A stretch of 8,624 bases of DNA from Actinomycetes bacterium (GTDB lineage Bacteria > Actinomycetota > Acidimicrobiia > Acidimicrobiales > Microtrichaceae). Under the pieces are notes generated by a model. The model was not told the DNA's origin and did no database searches. It worked only from the letters and a program-made list of their open reading frames with translations. The stretch lies in assembly GCA_023423475.1 (NCBI GenBank), contig JAFAFN010000022.1:1-8624 (forward strand), read 5' to 3'. The position numbers and the translations under genes were made by a program. Below, piece after piece: positions 4,968-8,624 of this stretch (position 1 is the first letter of the stretch; the number at the start of each line of letters is the position of its first letter).

Positions 4968-6544
4968 TCGCCTCGCCAGGCGGGCCAACCGAGCAGGTTC
5001 GGGCGGCCCTCGACCCACGAGTCGGTGTCGGCGCCGATCTCGTCGGTGATGAGGCCCTCGAGCTTGGCGCTGAGCGACGCGACCAGCTCGTCGTTGTGCG
5101 GGTCGTCGGCCAGGTTGATGCACTCGTCGGGGTCGGTGACCCGGTCGTAGAGCACGACGTCGTTGCTCGCCCGCAGCGAGTCGACGTCGGTCGGCCGGTT
5201 CGGCTCGAGCGGCGAGAAGTAGCGCCCGAAGGTGTAGCGCTCGTCGGTGTAGCCGCGAAGGAACCCACGCTTGCGCCAGTCGGGTCGGAGCTCGCCCGAG
5301 CCGACACGCTCGGCGACGTCCGGCTCGCCGAACGCACGCCAGAAGTCGTTGTCGAGGTAGGTGACCGCTTCGACCGCGGTCAGCACCCCGTCGCGCACCG
5401 TGCCGCCGTCGATCGCGGGGGTCAGTGAGTGACCGTGCAGACCGGGGAAGCGTTCGGCGACGTCGGTGTCGCTGACGCCGGCCATGTCGAGGATCGTCGG
5501 CGCGAGGTCGACGGCCGACGCGAGCGCGGTCGTGTCGGACCCACCGGGCTGATCGGGGTGCACCACGATCAGCGGCACGTGGAAGTTCTCGTCGTAGACG
5601 AGGTTGCCCTTCTGGCGCAGGCCGTGCGACGCGACCAGATCGCCGTGGTCCGCGGTGTAGATGATGACGGTGCGATCCGCCTGGCCGGACGCGACGAGCG
5701 CATCGAGCACGAGCTCGACGTTGCGGTCCACGTCACGGATGCAGTTCAGGTAGAAGTCGAGTCCCGCGCGCCAGCGGTCATCCGAATCCACCGTGCCGAA
5801 CACGGTGTCCATGATCGAGGCGTACTCGCGCACCGCCGGCGCCGCACCTGACAGGTCGTCCCCGCGGTTCGATGGCAGCTCGGTGTCCCAGCGGTCCTGG
5901 TAGAGCGGCACCTGCGCGGCCGGTTTGGTCATGGCCGCACGGGCCAGGTTCGGCGGCAACTCCACCGACGAGCTACCGCCGAAGTCGAAGCTCATGATGT
6001 CGTGGGGGTTCACGAAGTTGACCGCCATGAACCACGGCTGCTCGGCGGCGACCGACGACGCTCGTTCCCGCAGCCACTTCACCGCCTGTCCGGCGATGAC
6101 GGGGTCGACCTGGAGGCCCGCCCACGCGCCGCCGTCGATGTCGCCCCAGTCGTTCCACTCCGAGAACCCGTACGGCTCGAGCGCGTCGACCGTGGAGGGG
6201 TCACCGGGCTCCTTGTACAGCTTCGAGAGGTGCCACTTGCCCTGGTACGTCGTGTAGTAGCCCGAGGACCGCAGCATGGTGCCGATCGTCCCGAGCGCAG
6301 GGTCCAGCGGATCGACGTAGGGCATGTTGTCGTTGTCGTGGATTTCGGTCACCGGCATGTGGCGCCCGGTGTAGATCACCGACCTCGACGAGCTGCACAT
6401 GGCCGCCGCCGCGTAGTAGTTCGAGAACGAGGTGCCCTGTGCGGCCAGACGCTCGTGCGCCGGCAGGTGGTAGCCGTCCGGCCGCGGGAGGCGCACCCGC
6501 TCCTCGTCGCTCACCAGCAGCAAGATGTTCGGACGACCGTCCAC
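4955..6544 (-). CDS. Sulfatase (formylglycine-dependent, alkaline phosphatase superfamily)
   Basis: This 529-residue protein has the full sulfatase layout. RPNILLLVSDEER (4-16) is the first metal-binding strand, with SDEE in place of the common DDQ-type motif. CSSSRSVIYTGRH (50-62) holds Cys50, which would be oxidised to formylglycine, and Arg54. GKWHLSK (102-108) supplies Lys103 and His105. NPHD (179-182) and YTADHGD (296-302, with Asp299 and His300) match the other active-site elements, and Lys312 follows. The core C-x-P/A-x-R signature has Ser at its third position, a variant I associate with a bacterial subfamily reading C-T/S-S-S-R-S-V. The enzyme would hydrolyse a sulfate ester; the substrate is unknown. 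There is no signal peptide, suggesting cytoplasmic action on an imported ester. No maturation enzyme is visible in the window. The start is GTG at 6544, with GAGGAGGG (6558-6551) six bases upstream. It is convergent with tetR and 104 bp downstream of the sortase on the same strand. Confidence 0.92.
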   Translation of the reverse strand: MDGRPNILLLVSDEERVRLPRPDGYHLPAHERLAAQGTSFSNYYAAAAMCSSSRSVIYTGRHMPVTEIHDNDNMPYVDPLDPALGTIGTMLRSSGYYTTYQGKWHLSKLYKEPGDPSTVDALEPYGFSEWNDWGDIDGGAWAGLQVDPVIAGQAVKWLRERASSVAAEQPWFMAVNFVNPHDIMSFDFGGSSSVELPPNLARAAMTKPAAQVPLYQDRWDTELPSNRGDDLSGAAPAVREYASIMDTVFGTVDSDDRWRAGLDFYLNCIRDVDRNVELVLDALVASGQADRTVIIYTADHGDLVASHGLRQKGNLVYDENFHVPLIVVHPDQPGGSDTTALASAVDLAPTILDMAGVSDTDVAERFPGLHGHSLTPAIDGGTVRDGVLTAVEAVTYLDNDFWRAFGEPDVAERVGSGELRPDWRKRGFLRGYTDERYTFGRYFSPLEPNRPTDVDSLRASNDVVLYDRVTDPDECINLADDPHNDELVASLSAKLEGLITDEIGADTDSWVEGRPNLLGWPAWRGDRPA

Positions 6545-6550
6545 TTCCGA

Positions 6551-6558
6551 CCCTCCTC
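6551..6558 (-). promoter_or_regulatory. Shine-Dalgarno site for the sulfatase GTG start
   Basis: GAGGAGGG on the minus strand, six bases before the GTG at 6544. It is among the strongest ribosome sites in the window and supports separate translation of the sulfatase from the sortase upstream. Confidence 0.8.
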
Positions 6559-6610
6559 GCCGGCGCCCGCCGACTTCTGTTCACGAGCCACAACCTAGGT
6601 CTCGTGCGGC

Positions 6611-6639
6611 GCATCGCCCGGCGTCGGCCTCGACGATGC
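6611..6639 (-). terminator. Weak candidate hairpin after the sortase
   Basis: GCATCG (6611-6616) pairs with CGATGC (6634-6639) across a 17-base GC-rich interior. It begins about ten bases beyond the sortase stop. The loop is long and there is no T-tract, so read-through into the sulfatase remains possible. Confidence 0.25.
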
Positions 6640-6648
6640 TGAGAGGTG

Positions 6649-7359
6649 TCAGATGGTCGGGATCGGCACCGCCCTGACGACGATGTTGTCGTCGTAGTGA
6701 CGGCGGTCGGTGTCGAACACTCCGCCGCACGTGACGAGCGTGAGGACGTGGGAGCCGCCGGTGCGGAACAGCTCGGCCCTGGGGAGCTCGCCCTTCGCCA
6801 CCTGGAAGCGCTCGGTCACCGCGTACCGACGAGGAGTCCCGGCATCATCGGTGACGACCACCTCGCTGCCGACCTCGAGTCGTTGCAGCTCACGGAACAC
6901 TCCCGGACGGCCGTCGGCATCGACGTGCGCCGCGACGACCGACGAACCGTGACTCGCCCCGGGACGCGGACCCGGCTCCCACCAGCCGGCATCGTCGACA
7001 CCTGGCACCTGCATCTTTCCGTCGGGCCGGAACGCGACCGGCACGACGCGATCGTCGACCCCGATCGACGGGATCGAGATCTTCACCGGGACCCCCGGAG
7101 CGGGATCGGGCGCGGCGCCAGGGGGCCGCAGTGCCGCGACGACCGTCGGTGTCGGGGCCGGGTCCTGGTCCGACGGCAGCGGGTCCGTCGGGAGCGGCAT
7201 CGGCAACGCTGCCGTACCCGCCCCCGACGTGGTCGTCGTGACCGCAGCACCGACGAGGTCGACACGGCGATCACCACCGACGGACACCCACGCAGCGCCC
7301 ACCACGACGAGCAGCGTGAGCGATCCGATCAGCAGCAGATGGGCTCGACGCGGGTTCAT
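6649..7359 (-). CDS. Sortase (class E/F-like) transpeptidase
   Basis: This is a 236-residue sortase with a short basic N-terminus, an uncleaved membrane anchor (about residues 7-27), a Pro/Ala/Thr-rich stalk (40-90) and a C-terminal catalytic barrel. Visible catalytic residues are His145 in VVAAHVD and Cys211 in LTLVTCGGVFD; Arg219 or Arg220 just before HYDDN is the likely catalytic Arg. The motifs H-x-D...GVF, TCGG-x-FD and Y-x-DN-x-VV resemble actinobacterial class E/F sortases, which attach secreted proteins to the envelope. The upstream FAS1 gene is on the same strand 56 bases away and is the obvious candidate partner, although it has no clear LPXTG. The frame is open to a TTG at 7419 that overlaps the FAS1 stop. 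The ATG at 7359 is preferred because it places MNPRRAHLLL directly before the anchor, but it lacks a Shine-Dalgarno sequence, so translation coupled to FAS1 is likely. Confidence 0.85.
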   Translation of the reverse strand: MNPRRAHLLLIGSLTLLVVVGAAWVSVGGDRRVDLVGAAVTTTTSGAGTAALPMPLPTDPLPSDQDPAPTPTVVAALRPPGAAPDPAPGVPVKISIPSIGVDDRVVPVAFRPDGKMQVPGVDDAGWWEPGPRPGASHGSSVVAAHVDADGRPGVFRELQRLEVGSEVVVTDDAGTPRRYAVTERFQVAKGELPRAELFRTGGSHVLTLVTCGGVFDTDRRHYDDNIVVRAVPIPTI

Positions 7360-7415
7360 CGAAGGGAGCTCATGGAAGTGGACCCATGGAGCGGGACGTC
7401 CGGACGGGATCCGGC

Positions 7416-8081
7416 TCAACGACGTCGACGGTCCCTGGCGATGACCACACCCGAGGTGCCGAGGCCGAGGAGCGCGAAGACGGCGAGCAGCGCGAAGACG
7501 ATGGTGAGCTGGTTGCCCTGACCTGCGGCGACACCCGAGGTTCCTGCATCGACACCGCTCGGCATGGCTGCGCTCCCGGCGGTGGCCGGCTCGGTGATGA
7601 CCGCATCGATGACGTGGATGACGCCGTTCGACGCCTCGATGTCCGCCGTGATCACCTTCGCGCCGCCGACCATCAGCTGGTCGCCATCGAGGGTGACCGA
7701 GACCGGGCCGCCCAGGGTCTCGACGGTGCCGCCCGCAGCCTCGATCGCCGCCTCGGAGTCGACGGCACCGGACACCACGTGCAGCTTCAGGATGCTGGCG
7801 AGCTGTCCGGTGGGATCAGCGAGCAGCGAATCCAAGGTGCCGGCCGGCAGCGCGGCGAACGCCTCGTTCGTCGGCGCGAACACCGTGTACGGACCGGGGC
7901 CGGAGAGCGTCTCGGCCAGACCGGCTGCCGAGACCGCTTCGACCAGGGTGGAGAAGTCGGGGTTCGCCTGGGCGACCTCGACGATGTTCTGGCTCGAGGT
8001 GTCCTGGGCCCCGGCGGTGCCGGAGAGCCCGAAGAGCGCGACGGCCATGACGGCCGTGACCGTGATCAGTGTTCGGCGCAT
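7416..8081 (-). CDS. FAS1 (fasciclin) domain surface protein with C-terminal membrane anchor
   Basis: This 221-residue protein starts with a Sec signal peptide (1 to about 25, predicted cleavage after GTAGA), then a single FAS1 domain (about 30-165). The conserved first block is PYTVFAPTNEAFAAL (64-78), the conserved His sits in LKLHVVSG (His101), and the closing block is GVIHVIDAVI (153-162). A flexible Gly/Ser/Ala stretch leads to a hydrophobic helix (about 191-215) and the basic tail RDRRRR. Head, helix and positive tail resemble a cell-wall sorting signal, but no LPXTG or LAXTG precedes the helix. FAS1 domains mediate adhesion; mycobacterial MPT70/MPT83 are relatives controlled by an ECF sigma factor. 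The start is ATG at 8081 with AGGAGG eight bases upstream; the open frame to 8306 is not used. It heads a likely operon with the sortase and diverges from an ECF sigma gene. Confidence 0.93.
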   Translation of the reverse strand: MRRTLITVTAVMAVALFGLSGTAGAQDTSSQNIVEVAQANPDFSTLVEAVSAAGLAETLSGPGPYTVFAPTNEAFAALPAGTLDSLLADPTGQLASILKLHVVSGAVDSEAAIEAAGGTVETLGGPVSVTLDGDQLMVGGAKVITADIEASNGVIHVIDAVITEPATAGSAAMPSGVDAGTSGVAAGQGNQLTIVFALLAVFALLGLGTSGVVIARDRRRR

Positions 8082-8089
8082 GTGGTTGT

Positions 8090-8095
8090 CCTCCT
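8090..8095 (-). promoter_or_regulatory. Shine-Dalgarno site for FAS1
   Basis: A perfect AGGAGG on the minus strand, eight bases before the ATG at 8081. It fixes the start against the longer open frame reaching 8306. Confidence 0.85.
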
Positions 8096-8167
8096 GGTAC
8101 TGCGGCCACGACGGCTCGCAGCAGGGCCTTCGCTCCGCGCCCCTCGTTCGGATGCAGCGATCCTGGG

Positions 8168-8196
8168 ATTTTCGGTCGGCGCGCATCCGTTCGTGC
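8168..8196 (-). promoter_or_regulatory. Weak candidate FAS1 promoter including GCACGAACG motif copy 2
   Basis: On the minus strand the motif GCACGAACG (8196-8188) is followed after 14 bases by GAAAAT (8173-8168), the most AT-rich hexamer in this gap. If these act as -35 and -10, transcription starts near 8161 and leaves an 80-base leader. The GAAC core recalls ECF -35 elements, but the other motif copies lack an equivalent -10. Confidence 0.25.
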
Positions 8197-8242
8197 CCCG
8201 GCTCCGAATGACGGGTCGTGATGACCGTGACGCTCGAAAGGT

Positions 8243-8251
8243 GCACGAACG
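8243..8251 (+). promoter_or_regulatory. GCACGAACG motif, copy 3, upstream of the sigma factor
   Basis: GCACGAACG on the plus strand lies 53 bases before the sigma ATG. It forms a 9-bp inverted repeat with the FAS1-facing copy (8188-8196), so each copy points toward one of the divergent genes. At this distance it is too far from the predicted -10 (8292-8297) to be its -35, which favours a regulator site. Confidence 0.45.
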
Positions 8252-8291
8252 TGGGACGGATGTGGGAGCGCGCCCGACCGGCCGAGCCGGA

Positions 8292-8297
8292 TACTGT
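8292..8297 (+). promoter_or_regulatory. Predicted -10 element (TACTGT) of a leaderless sigma transcript
   Basis: TACTGT ends seven bases before the ATG at 8305 and no Shine-Dalgarno sequence is present, the same arrangement as the lipoprotein gene. No clear -35 is seen. Confidence 0.45.
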
Positions 8298-8304
8298 GCG
8301 ACGC

Positions 8305-8624
8305 ATGCGGACCTGGACGTCCGACGACGACCTCGCGGATGCGTTCGCCGCCGGCGAGGACGATGCGCTGCGGCGGGCCTACGACGAGCACCAGCGGGCG
8401 GTGCACACGTACTGCCAGCGGTTCGTGGACGGCAACGCCGCGGACGTGACCCAGGAGGTCTTCCTCGCGGCATGGCGGTCCCGGGAGCGGTTCGATCCCG
8501 AGTGCGGGTCGCTGATCGGTTGGATCATGGGGATCGCCCGCTTCAAGGTGAAGGACCATCTCCGCGCCGTGTATCGCAACAGGACGGTCGCGTCGGGCGA
8601 CCTGGTGGACCTCGGGACGAGCGG
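8305..8624 (+). CDS. ECF-type RNA polymerase sigma factor (3' end outside window)
   Basis: The frame is open from ATG at 8305 to the window edge, giving 106 codons. Residues 8-30 (DDLADAFAAGEDDALRRAYD region) form the usual ECF N-terminal helix. DVTQEVFLAAWRSRERFD (47-64) is the region 2 core that contacts RNA polymerase, and GSLIGWIMGIARFKVKDHLR (68-87) corresponds to regions 2.3-2.4, which melt and read the -10 element. Region 4, which reads the -35, lies outside the window. It diverges from the FAS1-sortase pair across 223 bp containing outward-facing GCACGAACG motifs. Known ECF factors such as mycobacterial SigK control FAS1 proteins, so control of the neighbour is plausible; I do not assign it to SigK. 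An anti-sigma gene may follow outside the window. The start is supported by the region 2 spacing and by TACTGT seven bases upstream, with no Shine-Dalgarno site. Confidence 0.88.
   Translation, partial: MRTWTSDDDLADAFAAGEDDALRRAYDEHQRAVHTYCQRFVDGNAADVTQEVFLAAWRSRERFDPECGSLIGWIMGIARFKVKDHLRAVYRNRTVASGDLVDLGTS

Noticed and set aside
5419..5433. GTGAGTG inside the sulfatase gene resembling the operator left arm
   Set aside because: It lacks the CTCAYG right arm at the required spacing and lies in coding sequence.
6582..6606. CACGAG-N13-CTCGTG inverted repeat with the palindrome ACCTAGGT upstream of the sulfatase
   Set aside because: The arms differ from the tetR-phyH palindromes, the two elements are not concentric and no promoter could be aligned; too weak to call an operator.
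8082..8304. Mycobacterial SigK-type promoter upstream of FAS1
   Set aside because: I could not find a convincing -35/-10 pair of that type at the right spacing, so similarity to the SigK/MPT70 system rests on gene content only.

Overview
The window is GC-rich (roughly two thirds or more G+C by eye) with strong third-position GC bias. It carries a Thr-rich lipoprotein, a FAS1 (fasciclin) surface protein next to a sortase, an ECF sigma factor, and several genes that look leaderless. Together these suggest a high-GC actinobacterium, possibly Acidimicrobiia (Ilumatobacter/Iamia-like). That placement is inferred from style and gene content; there is no rRNA or marker gene here.

Layout, left to right. 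(1) 1-291 (+): 3' part of a YnfA/UPF0060 small membrane protein, convergent with a class I glutamine amidotransferase-like protein (312-1025, -). (2) A 173-bp divergent promoter region, then a 682-residue secreted lipoprotein (1199-3247, +) with a Thr-rich linker, a lamin-tail domain and a DUF3616-like C-terminal region, followed by a strong GC hairpin (3262-3295). (3) A catabolic-looking block: a PhyH-type Fe(II)/2-oxoglutarate dioxygenase (3394-4221, -), a divergent TetR regulator (4306-4947, +) with two matching palindromes between them, and a formylglycine-type sulfatase (4955-6544, -) convergent with tetR. (4) A cell-surface block: a class E/F-like sortase (6649-7359, -) downstream of a membrane-anchored FAS1 protein (7416-8081, -), with an ECF sigma factor diverging from it (8305 to the window edge, +).

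How they may work together. The TetR protein probably controls phyH and itself through the two palindromes. The sulfatase is the other enzyme in that block, so phyH and the sulfatase may act on a common small-molecule class; the substrate cannot be read from the sequence. The sigma factor, FAS1 protein and sortase form a plausible envelope module. The 9-mer GCACGAACG occurs three times, once facing each of sigma, FAS1 and the lipoprotein, always in intergenic DNA, which suggests the lipoprotein shares regulation with that module. Three genes (lipoprotein, tetR, sigma) have no Shine-Dalgarno sequence but carry TAYYGT 6-7 bases before ATG, as expected for leaderless transcripts. The other genes mostly have good Shine-Dalgarno sites.

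No stretch above 300 bases lacks a gene. The longest gaps are 8082-8304, 1026-1198 and 3248-3393. I saw no tRNA, rRNA, CRISPR array, insertion sequence or attachment site.
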